The notes under the pieces are model-generated. The model ran no database searches, was not told the origin of the DNA, and saw only the letters and a program-made list of their open reading frames with translations. A DNA stretch of 64,000 nucleotides from CAVPNY01 sp963706905 (GTDB lineage: Bacteria > Chloroflexota > Anaerolineae > Anaerolineales > UBA4823), in assembly GCA_963706905.1 (NCBI GenBank), contig CAVPNY010000012.1, positions 186,001 to 250,000 of the forward strand, given 5' to 3'. Made by a program: the position numbers and the translations under genes. Position 1 is the stretch's first letter; every line of letters starts with the position of its first letter. Positions 16,196 through 24,697 of the stretch are shown one piece after another.

Positions 16196-17425
16196 ATGCC
16201 AACACTTTCTGAGAGACTCAAATCTTTAGGAGTAGGGGTAGGAACGCAAGGGCTTTCATCCTCCGCACGCCCAGCCAAGCGATTCCCCATCGAACAGGTG
16301 GTTGACGGTCGCATCTTTGACACTGTTTTTGGGCAGTCATTCGTTGCAGAACAACATTACCCCCTTGAGCACCGCCACGGCTTGACCCCGCTTCTTCTGT
16401 CTGCTTCCTTGCAGAAAATCTCAACCTGGTTGAGCATCCCCAGCCTGGCAAGCATTAATCTAACTGATTTCATCTTCCTGGATACTGAGACCTCCGGGCT
16501 GGCAGGTGGGAGCGGCACGCTGGTTTTTTTGATTGGGGTTGGCAGGTTTGATCAAGAAGGTTTCCATCTGGCACAATACTTCTTACGCGATCCCTTGGAG
16601 GAGCCGGCTCAGTTGACCGGATTGCTGAACTACCTCAGCGAGTTCCAGGGCATCGTAACGTATAACGGCAAAGCATTCGATATCCCGTTATTAAATTCAC
16701 GATTTATCTTGAATGGAGAAGCCTCGCCTTTCAGGGAAATTGTCCACCTTGATCTGCTGCCTCTGGCGCGCCGCATCTGGCGGGACCGCCTACCCAGTCG
16801 CTCCTTAGGAAATATCGAACAAGATATCCTGGGAGCCACCCGTACCGAGGAAGATGTGCCAGGCTGGTTGATCCCGTCGATGTATTTTGATTTCTTGCGG
16901 ACGGGTGATGCCCGGCCATTGCGCAGCGTTTTTTACCACAATGCCATGGATGTTTTAGCGATGGCAGCTTTACTCAACCATATCGCCAATATGCTCGAAA
17001 CGCCGCAGCCCGGTGCGGTAGAGCATGGTATCGATCTGATTTCATTAGGCAAGATTTTTGAAGGTATGGGAGACTTCCAAACAGCAGCCCAATGTTTTGC
17101 GGACGGGTTAGGGTGTGACATCCCTGACCGGAACCGGCGCGAGGCTCTCCTGCGTTGGTCAATCATGGAAAAACGGCGTCAAAATTTGGGAAAAGCGATT
17201 GAGCTGTGGAGAATGGCTGCAAACGAGAACGATGTGCAAGCTCTCATCGAGCTGGCAAAACACTACGAACATCAGGCTCGGGATGTTGAACAAGCCATCC
17301 AATGGACTCGTTTGGCCATCCAGCTGGTACAAAATAGCGACTATTCGATATTCGAGCAACAACAATTGCTCCAAGAGCTGGAACACCGGCTAGCGAGATT
17401 GGATAGAAAGAACGGTATACGATGA
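16196..17425 (+). CDS. mrfB: MrfB-like 3'-5' exonuclease with TPR tail
   Basis: A 409-residue ribonuclease-H-like exonuclease of the YprB/MrfB type, the partner of MrfA in Bacillus. The DEDDh active site is complete: D96 and E98 in DTETSG, N157/D162 in YNGKAFD, and H248/D252 in HNAMDVLAM. The C-terminal 140 residues are helical and look like TPR or Sel1-like repeats (GKIFEGMGDFQTAAQCFADG, GKAIELWRMAANEN). It follows mrfA by 47 bases and its stop overlaps the next start (ATGA). Intact, with no oddity besides the strong link with the HNH-bearing helicase. Confidence 0.88.
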   Translation: MPTLSERLKSLGVGVGTQGLSSSARPAKRFPIEQVVDGRIFDTVFGQSFVAEQHYPLEHRHGLTPLLLSASLQKISTWLSIPSLASINLTDFIFLDTETSGLAGGSGTLVFLIGVGRFDQEGFHLAQYFLRDPLEEPAQLTGLLNYLSEFQGIVTYNGKAFDIPLLNSRFILNGEASPFREIVHLDLLPLARRIWRDRLPSRSLGNIEQDILGATRTEEDVPGWLIPSMYFDFLRTGDARPLRSVFYHNAMDVLAMAALLNHIANMLETPQPGAVEHGIDLISLGKIFEGMGDFQTAAQCFADGLGCDIPDRNRREALLRWSIMEKRRQNLGKAIELWRMAANENDVQALIELAKHYEHQARDVEQAIQWTRLAIQLVQNSDYSIFEQQQLLQELEHRLARLDRKNGIR

Positions 17426-18483
17426 GGCGCGGTTTTCTGACCATCCCCCTGTGTATACTGGCAGCCATTTTTCTGTTTTCACCGGCGAGCACTCAAGTTG
17501 GGTCCGATCTACATTCGAAAATTAGTCCAGTGGTGGAAATCGATGGGCTTAATCGAATGTCGCTTGCAGATTGTCCGATATTTCCTGAAGATAATATTTG
17601 GAACACGCCGGTAGACACCTTGCCGGTGGATGCACACTCTGCTGAGTATATCGCTTCAATTGGAGAGGCTACTGGCTTGCATCCAGATTTTGGAGCTGGC
17701 GAGTGGGATGGCGGGCCGATCGGTATCCCTTACAACCTGGTATCCGGCAGCCAGCAGCCCGTAGATATTACTTTCGATTACGACGACGAGAGCGATCCCG
17801 GTCCCTACCCGATCCCCGACAATCCGCTGATTGAAGGAGGGACAGAAAGCGACGGCGATCGACATATCCTGATTGTGGACACGGATCATTGTTTTCTGTA
17901 CGAGATCTTTTACGCCTTTCCAAATGAGGATGGGAGCTGGCACGCTGGCTCGGGCGCCATCTTTAATCTCAGTTCACATACGTTGCGCCCGACAGGATGG
18001 ACTTCTGCGGATGCAGCGGGACTGCCGATCCTTGCCGGATTGGCCCGCTACGATGAAGTTTCTTCTGGAGAGATCACGCACGCCCTCAGGTTCACAGCCA
18101 GCTTAACCCGTAACGAATACATCTGGCCGGCCCGTCACGAAGCCTCGGACAACAACGATCCCGGGACTCCCCCCATGGGGCAACGATTTCGATTAAAAGC
18201 TTCTTTTGATATCTCGTCGTACTCACCGCAAACCAGGGTACTCTTGCGCGCGCTTAAGAAATATGGAATGATCCTGGCTGATAATGGCAGCGACTGGTAC
18301 ATCAGCGGTGTTCCGGATGAACGCTGGGACAACGACACGCTAGTCTCAGAGCTCAGACAGGTCACCGGCTCGGCTTTTGAGGCTGTCGATGTCACTTCGT
18401 TAATGATCGATGAGGATTTTGGTCAGGCCCGGCAAGCGTCATTCGATACGATGTTCTGGTTGCCATTAATCTCCGGTAAATAA
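17422..18483 (+). CDS. Secreted protein of unknown function
   Basis: A 353-residue protein with a clear signal peptide (RRGFLTIPLCILAAIFLF, cleavage near residue 25). The mature part is rich in Asp, Pro and Trp. Noticeable stretches are CPIFPEDNIWN, a histidine-containing TDHCFLYEIFYAF, GWTSADAAGLPI, a PPMGQRFRLKASFDIS run and ALKKYGMILADNGSDWY. I do not recognise a named family. It overlaps mrfB by four bases (ATGA), so it is translationally coupled to a DNA repair gene although it is exported; the coupling may be accidental. Acidic calcium-binding-like patches (DYDDESDPG) are visible. Confidence 0.7.
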   Translation: MRRGFLTIPLCILAAIFLFSPASTQVGSDLHSKISPVVEIDGLNRMSLADCPIFPEDNIWNTPVDTLPVDAHSAEYIASIGEATGLHPDFGAGEWDGGPIGIPYNLVSGSQQPVDITFDYDDESDPGPYPIPDNPLIEGGTESDGDRHILIVDTDHCFLYEIFYAFPNEDGSWHAGSGAIFNLSSHTLRPTGWTSADAAGLPILAGLARYDEVSSGEITHALRFTASLTRNEYIWPARHEASDNNDPGTPPMGQRFRLKASFDISSYSPQTRVLLRALKKYGMILADNGSDWYISGVPDERWDNDTLVSELRQVTGSAFEAVDVTSLMIDEDFGQARQASFDTMFWLPLISGK

Positions 18484-18586
18484 TATTGCCAGCAGGGGAT
18501 GAGGAATTTAGGTGTACCAGTCATAGGTACCCAAACTAAGGTTGAATTGAGTCTGACACAGCATTTACACACATCGTAATTTAACC

Positions 18587-19852
18587 GTGAAACGCATAAA
18601 TTGGTCAGCTTCCCCGAATGATGCCTCCCCGACTCAACGAAGGAATTTTATTAATGTCCAAAATGATGCCGTCGGGGTCGGCCTGGCCAACGCGGGAGCT
18701 CAATTCCTCTCTGTTTTCTTGACAAGATTAGGCGCGACAAGCACTCAGGTCGGGCTGTTAACCTCCATGCCGGCCTTTACTGGCTTGCTGATCGCGATTC
18801 CAGTGGGTCGATTTTTGCAAACCCGTCGGAAAATAATCCCTTGGTTTAGTGGGTCGCGCCTATTGATCATCTCCTCCTACGCGCTGACCGGCATTGTACC
18901 GTTCATTGTCCCAGAAGAGTGGATCGTCCCAGCGATTTTACTCATCTGGATGCTAGTTACCATCCCGCAGATCATTTTAAATGTGACATTCTCAGTGGTG
19001 ATGAACGCGGTTGCTGGCCCTAACCGACGGTATGATTTAATGAGCCGGCGGTGGTCTATTCTAGGCCTGACCACAGCGATTGCAGTCACCATCATAGGTC
19101 AGGTGCTCGTCCGGATCGATTTCCCGATCAACTACCAGATTGTTTTTATCTGTGTCTCACTGGGCGGGCTATTCAGTTTCTATTTTTCAAGCCGCATCCA
19201 GATTCCTGATCTAGAAACACTCCCAACCAAATCCGATGGCGCCGCCCGTTCCGGGATTATCGAATACTGGTCTCTGCTGAAGCAATACCCGGATTTCCTT
19301 TCTTTCAGTGTTAAGCGATTCGTATACTTCTTTGGGTTTACTCTGGCAGTACCCCTCTTCCCGCTTTACTACGTTCGGTCCGTTGGCGCACCTGATTCCT
19401 GGATCGGTTTTATCAATACTGCTCAAACCGTAGTTCTCCTGGTTGGATACTACATCTGGACCCGACAATCCAAGGTACGGGGAAATCGATTTGTTCTCCT
19501 TTGGACAACTTTTGGTCTTGCGTTATATCCAGCGCTGATGGCATCCACCGAACAGCTTCAAGTTATCGTCATCCTGGCAGGGATGGCGGGGATTTTCCAG
19601 GCTGGAATTGACCTGGTTTTCTTCGATGAGCTAATGAAAACCGTGCCGGTCGAATACAGCGCCACTTTTGTTTCATTTGCCCAAGGTCTTCAATACGCGG
19701 CCGCTCTGGTTGCTCCTCTTCTGGGAACATACCTCGCCGATCAAATTGGAATCGAAGGCGCGCTTATAATCAGTTCAGGGGTGAGGCTCATTGGGTTTAT
19801 CTTATTTGCAGTAGGGAAAAAGCAAAGCCAGACCGTGAATAATAACGCCTGA
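18587..19852 (+). CDS. MFS transporter
   Basis: A 421-residue major facilitator protein, related in plan to the carrier at 11472 (short polar N-terminus then ANAGAQFLSVFLTRLGATSTQVGLLTSMPAF). About 12 hydrophobic segments. The start is a GTG at 18587 with no visible ribosome site; an internal ATG would remove the conserved first helix. Substrate unknown. The 103 bases upstream show no clear promoter. Confidence 0.75.
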   Translation: MKRINWSASPNDASPTQRRNFINVQNDAVGVGLANAGAQFLSVFLTRLGATSTQVGLLTSMPAFTGLLIAIPVGRFLQTRRKIIPWFSGSRLLIISSYALTGIVPFIVPEEWIVPAILLIWMLVTIPQIILNVTFSVVMNAVAGPNRRYDLMSRRWSILGLTTAIAVTIIGQVLVRIDFPINYQIVFICVSLGGLFSFYFSSRIQIPDLETLPTKSDGAARSGIIEYWSLLKQYPDFLSFSVKRFVYFFGFTLAVPLFPLYYVRSVGAPDSWIGFINTAQTVVLLVGYYIWTRQSKVRGNRFVLLWTTFGLALYPALMASTEQLQVIVILAGMAGIFQAGIDLVFFDELMKTVPVEYSATFVSFAQGLQYAAALVAPLLGTYLADQIGIEGALIISSGVRLIGFILFAVGKKQSQTVNNNA

Positions 19853-19865
19853 TGGTTGTATATTC

Positions 19866-19893
19866 TTGAAGGATTACCTCCCGATGGTACAAT
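19866..19893 (+). promoter_or_regulatory. Promoter of phosphofructokinase gene
   Basis: TTGAAG (19866-19871), 16 bases, then TACAAT (19888-19893) preceded by TGG, which also fits an extended -10. Predicted start near 19900, leader of about 78 bases. Confidence 0.5.
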
Positions 19894-19977
19894 AATGCGC
19901 TGTAGAAATTCAATGGTTGCATGATGACATCAATGCAGCCCAAATGTGTTCCTTTTAATTCAAGAGGATAGTAAAGA

Positions 19978-22206
19978 ATGGATGCGCCAATTAAACTCGG
20001 TGTGCTAACCAGCGGCGGCGACTCTCAAGGGATGAATGCCGCTTTACGGGCAGTGGTTCGGACAGCTCTGGACCACGGCCTGGAGGTCTACGCCATATTT
20101 GAAGGTTACCTGGGAATGGTTGAAGGCGGTAATTACATCCGCAAATTCACATGGGATTCAGTGGGTGGCATTCTCCAGCAGGGTGGGACAGTTATCGGCA
20201 CTGCGCGCAGTCAGGAATTCCGTACTCGCCAGGGCCGGCTGCGGGCTGCAAAAAACCTGGTGCAAGTGGGCATCGACAAGCTGGTGATCATCGGTGGGGA
20301 TGGAAGTCTGACCGGGGCGGATATCTTCCGCCAGGAATGGGCTGGTCTGTTGCAGGAATTGGTCGCACAAGGGGAGATCGACCCCGCCATTCCTGAGGCA
20401 CACCCAGATTTAGCAATCGTTGGACTGCCTGGATCGATTGACAATGATCTGGCAGGCTCGGACATAACGATTGGCGCAGACACAGCTTTGCACCGCATCA
20501 CCGAAGCCATCGATGCGATCAACAGCACTGCCGTGAGTCACCGGCGCACATTTGTCGTCGAAGTCATGGGACGAAATTGCGGATACCTGGCCTTGATGAG
20601 CGCAATCGCGACCGGCGCGGACTGGGTGCTCATCCCGGAAAATCCACCCAATGTGGATAATTGGGAAGAAAGCATGGTCAAATACCTCAAGGCAGGCAGA
20701 GAAGCCGGACGGCGCGACACTTTTGTTGTGGTCGCCGAGGGAGCGAAAGATCGGAATGGGCAGCCAATTACCAGCGAATATGTTCGCCACGTGCTCCAGG
20801 ACCGGTTTGGTGAGGAAACGCGCCTTACAATCCTGGGCCATGTTCAACGCGGCGGAGCGCCAAGCGCCTTCGATCGCAACCTGGGTACCCAGCTGGGGTA
20901 TGCTGCAGTTGAGACGGTAATGTCTTCGCAAGCGAAAGACAAACCTCAATTAATTGGAATGCGTGGCAATCGCATTACCCATACCTCTCTTAGCGAATGC
21001 CTGGAAAGGACTCAAAAGATCAGCGAGGCGATTGCCGCGCACGACTATGCGAAAGCAATGCGCTTGCGCGGGGAGAGCTTCGGCACATCCTTCAGCACTT
21101 TCCGAACCATGTTACGCGCCCTGCCTCATCCAGTCGAGCCTGGACAGGCGCGCCTCAGGCTGGCAATTATGAACTCTGGGGCGCCATCCCCAGGCATGAA
21201 TACAGCGGTGCGTGTGGCAACCCGCTATGGATTGGATTTGGGTCACGAGATTCTTGGGATCAGGAATGGTTTTGAAGGCTTTATCCGCGGGGAAATCGAA
21301 GAGATGCACTGGATGTCAGTGCATGGCTGGGCCTCTCGCGGTGGAGCTGAGTTAGGTACCAATCGGAAGGTCCCGGAAGGGTCAGATTATTATCCGATTG
21401 CGCGCAACCTTGAAGAAAATAAAATCCAGGGATTACTAATCATCGGAGGCTGGGCCGGGTACGAATTTGCATATCAAATGCTCAATGAACGCGACCATTT
21501 CCCGGCATTTAATATCCCGATAGTCTGCTTGCCAGCCTCGATCGACAATAATCTACCGGGGTCTGAATTGAGTATTGGCGCTGATACAGCTTTGAATAGT
21601 ATCATTAGCGCAGTTGACAAAATCAAAGAATCCGCAGTTGCGCAGCATCGAGTATTTATTGTTGAGGTCATGGGACGTGACTGCGGGTACCTTGCTTTCA
21701 TGGGAGGGTTGGCAACTGGCGCTGAACAGGTTTACCTGAACGAAGATGGAATAAGCCTTAAAAATTTACAGGCTGATTTGGAGAAACTTATTGCTGGTGT
21801 CAACCGTGGAAAACGCCTGGGATTGATGATCCGCAATGAAATGGCTCATCCTGTGTATACCACCGAGTTCATGCGCGCCTTATTCGAAGTCGAAGGTGGT
21901 GATCTCTTCGATGTTCGACAGGCCATTTTGGGACACCAACAACAGGGAGGCACCCCGTCTCCCTTTGATCGCATTCAAGCCACCCGCCTGGCTACACAAT
22001 GTATGGATTACCTTATCGATAAGGGTTTATCCAACTCTCCCGATAGTGCATTCATCGGATTACAAGAGAAGGAAATGAAATTCCATCCATTGGAGGACTT
22101 CCTGCGTCTCTCTGACAAGGAGCACCAGCGCCCAAGAGAACAATGGTGGCTTAGCCTTCGGCCAATCCTGAGTACTTTAGCCCAAACGGGTCCGAAGGAC
22201 TCATAA
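19978..22206 (+). CDS. pfkA: Double-domain 6-phosphofructokinase
   Basis: A 742-residue protein made of two PFK domains in tandem, about residues 1-385 and 390-742. The first has TSGGDSQGMN, GGDGS (106-110) and PGSIDND (151-157), so the catalytic Asp is present and the Gly after GGD plus Gly in PGS indicate an ATP rather than pyrophosphate enzyme. The second half has NSGAPSPGMN, GGWAG near 490 where GGDGS should be and PASIDNN near 519, so it lacks the ATP-site Asp and the final Asp of the catalytic loop. This arrangement, an active half with a degenerate and perhaps regulatory half, recalls eukaryotic phosphofructokinase. Commits fructose 6-phosphate to glycolysis. Confidence 0.92.
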   Translation: MDAPIKLGVLTSGGDSQGMNAALRAVVRTALDHGLEVYAIFEGYLGMVEGGNYIRKFTWDSVGGILQQGGTVIGTARSQEFRTRQGRLRAAKNLVQVGIDKLVIIGGDGSLTGADIFRQEWAGLLQELVAQGEIDPAIPEAHPDLAIVGLPGSIDNDLAGSDITIGADTALHRITEAIDAINSTAVSHRRTFVVEVMGRNCGYLALMSAIATGADWVLIPENPPNVDNWEESMVKYLKAGREAGRRDTFVVVAEGAKDRNGQPITSEYVRHVLQDRFGEETRLTILGHVQRGGAPSAFDRNLGTQLGYAAVETVMSSQAKDKPQLIGMRGNRITHTSLSECLERTQKISEAIAAHDYAKAMRLRGESFGTSFSTFRTMLRALPHPVEPGQARLRLAIMNSGAPSPGMNTAVRVATRYGLDLGHEILGIRNGFEGFIRGEIEEMHWMSVHGWASRGGAELGTNRKVPEGSDYYPIARNLEENKIQGLLIIGGWAGYEFAYQMLNERDHFPAFNIPIVCLPASIDNNLPGSELSIGADTALNSIISAVDKIKESAVAQHRVFIVEVMGRDCGYLAFMGGLATGAEQVYLNEDGISLKNLQADLEKLIAGVNRGKRLGLMIRNEMAHPVYTTEFMRALFEVEGGDLFDVRQAILGHQQQGGTPSPFDRIQATRLATQCMDYLIDKGLSNSPDSAFIGLQEKEMKFHPLEDFLRLSDKEHQRPREQWWLSLRPILSTLAQTGPKDS

Positions 22207-22235
22207 TCATTTTGTCCGGATCAAATATAACTGGG

Positions 22236-23090
22236 ATGGGAAATACTTATACCAAGCCATCGCCTTTTCGGAAGGCGTTTCTCTTCGGTCTGGACCTCTT
22301 CGCCGGGAGTATTAACACACTGGCAGGGCCCTGGCTTCCAGATTTCCAGGGCGCTGAGATTACCCAGCTTGAGATCCCTCTTCCATATCTCGATCCAGTC
22401 TTCGATGGCTACCGCCTGGTACAGATCAGCGACATTCATCTGGGAACCGTGGTCAAGGAACATCACCTGGATGAAATCGTTGAGGTTGTGAATCAGCTTG
22501 AGCCTGATACAATCGCCATTACCGGTGATTTTGTCAGCCATACACCCGAAAAATTCTCCGTACCACTCATTTCAGCATTGAGCAAAATGGCTGCAAAGGA
22601 TTTCAAGATTGCCGTGCTTGGAAATCATGACCATTGGACCAGCGCTAAATCGATCCGTTCGGTGCTCAAATCCAGCTCATTCGTCGAATTACGCAATACG
22701 GTGCTGCCTTTGCAACGCGGTAAAAGCACACTTTATCTGGCAGGAGTTGATGATTTCCTTGTCGAGCTAGATCAGATTGAACCTGTCCTGGAACAAATTC
22801 CTGAGCACAGCCCAGCGATTCTTTTAGCTCACGAACCAGATTTTGCCGATATCAGCGCAGACAGTGGACGTTTTGGATTGCAAATCTCCGGGCATACGCA
22901 TGGTGGGCAGATTCGTTTTCCCTTATTCAGCCATTTAATCCTACCGCCACGGGGACGGAAATATCCATCTGGACAGTACCAGATCAATGGCATGATCCTT
23001 TACACAAATCGAGGTCTCGGCACCTCCTGGCTTCAATTCCGTTTCCGGTGTCCCCCTGAGATAACTGTCTACATCTTGAAAGCCCAATAA
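22236..23090 (+). CDS. Metallophosphoesterase (YkuE-like)
   Basis: A calcineurin-like metallophosphoesterase of about 284 residues. The metal-site motifs are in order: QISDIHLG, TGDFVSH, GNHDHW, and ISGHTHGGQIRFP. The N-terminal region holds a moderately hydrophobic stretch (KAFLFGLDLFAGSINTLAG), so the protein may sit at the membrane like YkuE and YaeI relatives, which act on lipid-linked or cell-wall phosphates. ATG 22236 is chosen; a TTG at 22212 would add eight residues. Neither has a visible ribosome site. It follows pfkA closely. Confidence 0.85.
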   Translation: MGNTYTKPSPFRKAFLFGLDLFAGSINTLAGPWLPDFQGAEITQLEIPLPYLDPVFDGYRLVQISDIHLGTVVKEHHLDEIVEVVNQLEPDTIAITGDFVSHTPEKFSVPLISALSKMAAKDFKIAVLGNHDHWTSAKSIRSVLKSSSFVELRNTVLPLQRGKSTLYLAGVDDFLVELDQIEPVLEQIPEHSPAILLAHEPDFADISADSGRFGLQISGHTHGGQIRFPLFSHLILPPRGRKYPSGQYQINGMILYTNRGLGTSWLQFRFRCPPEITVYILKAQ

Positions 23091-23193
23091 CAACAGTTGA
23101 TGATGAAGGTACTCGGAATCATTGGTCGCAGATTCGAGCCAAATTGCTCTCCCAAATCAACTAGGTTTTTCCGTTATCCCATATTTACCACAA

Positions 23194-23904
23194 TTAAAAC
23201 CTCTGCACCGGATTATGGTTTCCATTACCAGGTTGAACTGCAGCACTTGAATTTGGCGTAAACTGAACAGGTTTCGGCACAGGATTGAAACGGGGCTGTG
23301 ACCCAAAACTAGCGGCAGTCAGATTCCCATAATTACCAGCCGGCACGCTGGGCTGTGGGTAGACTCGCACGGATGCAGGTCGAGCGGGCTGCCCAAACCA
23401 ATGATCAGCCTGAGAGAATAAACGCTCGCCTGCTTGAGAATACGTGCCGATGATCAGAACTCTGATTATCCACACCATTGCAGCAATAAAAACGGGCACG
23501 ATACGTAACAACATGCTGCGTTCAATCAATTCATTACCCAGAGACGGATGGGTCAAGATGGCAACAGACACACCCCACCAGGTAAGGATTGCATTCATTG
23601 TCCCGGCAAGGAACCAGGCGAGTAGAAGATACCAGGATTCTGACCGAACCGCCTGTCCATTTTCAGGCGTAAATAAGCGGGCGATGCCGGCGAAATCGAT
23701 TGCGCAAAACGCAACCGCCAAAATTATCGCCCAACTGATTCCAAAGAAATCCAATCCACCCAAGAAATCTGAAAAGGCGAATTGAGTTGTGCCGAAGTTG
23801 AACAGCTCGAAGGAGATCAATGCGATCACCAGAATTGATCCGAACAACAATCCACGGCTTCTATTTAGTTTATTGAAGAAAGTGTTGATATACCAATCGC
23901 TCAT
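23194..23904 (-). CDS. Four-helix membrane protein, possibly SOS-regulated
   Basis: About 236 residues with four hydrophobic segments (GLLFGSILVIALISF, AIILAVAFCAIDFAG, YLLLAWFLAGTMNAIL, IVPVFIAAMVWIIRVLI) and a C-terminal proline-, asparagine- and glutamine-rich cytoplasmic tail. I do not recognise the family. The ATG at 23904 has GGAGG five bases upstream. Its own promoter (23966-23994) contains a LexA-type box, so a role in the DNA-damage response is an inference from that site only. It does not overlap the nitroreductase gene upstream. Confidence 0.65.
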   Translation of the reverse strand: MSDWYINTFFNKLNRSRGLLFGSILVIALISFELFNFGTTQFAFSDFLGGLDFFGISWAIILAVAFCAIDFAGIARLFTPENGQAVRSESWYLLLAWFLAGTMNAILTWWGVSVAILTHPSLGNELIERSMLLRIVPVFIAAMVWIIRVLIIGTYSQAGERLFSQADHWFGQPARPASVRVYPQPSVPAGNYGNLTAASFGSQPRFNPVPKPVQFTPNSSAAVQPGNGNHNPVQRF

Positions 23905-23965
23905 CTCAGCCTCCACAACAACAAATCAACGCTGCGCATCGAATTCGTTCAGGATGTCCGCGTTA

Positions 23966-23994
23966 AATATAGAACTTTTGTTCTATTTTGTCAA
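23966..23994 (-). promoter_or_regulatory. Sigma-70 promoter with LexA-type operator in the spacer
   Basis: On the minus strand: TTGACA (23989-23994), a 17-base spacer, then TATATT (23966-23971). The spacer contains GAACAAAAGTTC (23972-23983), an exact match to the GAAC-N4-GTTC core of Gram-positive-type SOS boxes, inside a 7-bp inverted repeat ATAGAAC/GTTCTAT. A repressor there would block RNA polymerase directly. Confidence 0.65.
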
Positions 23995-24012
23995 GAGGCT
24001 GTTTTTTAGCGC

Positions 24013-24522
24013 TTACCAATGCTCGTACTTGACTAATACTTCAATTGGTCTTCGCTCTTTAATTTTCGGTTGATCGGCTGGATATCCTAACGGAGAAAAC
24101 AGGATCGGCGTAGCAGAATCTGGAATTTCCAGAATTTTACGAGCTTCTGCACTATTGAATGCCCCGATCCAACAGGTGCCTAAATCCAATGAAGCTGCCG
24201 CCAGGGTCAAATGGTCCATGACGATAGCCACATCGATCTCCGTGATAGGTCGCCCATCTTCACGGATCCAGCTCTCACTGTCCACACCACACGCACAAAA
24301 GACAATCGGCGCCTGCACAAACCAATCCTTGTTGTAGATCCGACGCAATTCTGCTTCCCGCCCTTTCGTGCGGATCAAAATCAGGCGGAACGGCTGGCGG
24401 TTGGCTGCAGTGGGAGCCATTCTCACCGCCTGTAGAATCTGATCGATTTTTTCTTGCTCGACTTCGAGCGGCTGATAAGCTCTTACGCTGTAGCGATTGA
24501 GAACCAAATCTAGAAAATTCAT
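24013..24522 (-). CDS. Nitroreductase family protein
   Basis: A 169-residue FMN-dependent nitroreductase-like protein. Family marks are the N-terminal NRYSVRAYQPLEVE (usual RRSVRxF start), MAPTAANRQPFRLILI for FMN phosphate binding, IVMDHLTLAAASLDLGTCWIG in the middle and a C-terminal LGYPADQPKIKERRPIE. Such enzymes reduce nitro groups, quinones or flavins using NAD(P)H. Length is typical for the short subgroup. AGGTTCCTC on the plus strand corresponds to GAGGAACCT just upstream of its start. Confidence 0.88.
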   Translation of the reverse strand: MNFLDLVLNRYSVRAYQPLEVEQEKIDQILQAVRMAPTAANRQPFRLILIRTKGREAELRRIYNKDWFVQAPIVFCACGVDSESWIREDGRPITEIDVAIVMDHLTLAAASLDLGTCWIGAFNSAEARKILEIPDSATPILFSPLGYPADQPKIKERRPIEVLVKYEHW

Positions 24523-24697
24523 AAGAGGTTCCTCCCATAAGAAATGAATGAGCTTCTGGAGGGATTATACTACCCCGACCTAGCACCCTTAATGAGCACA
24601 GTTTTCGGGTTAGAATCAGAAAACCAAACAAAACGATTGAGCACCTGACAGCCAACACGGTGAATGTTGCTGGAAGTGAACTTTACAGGAGAACGAT

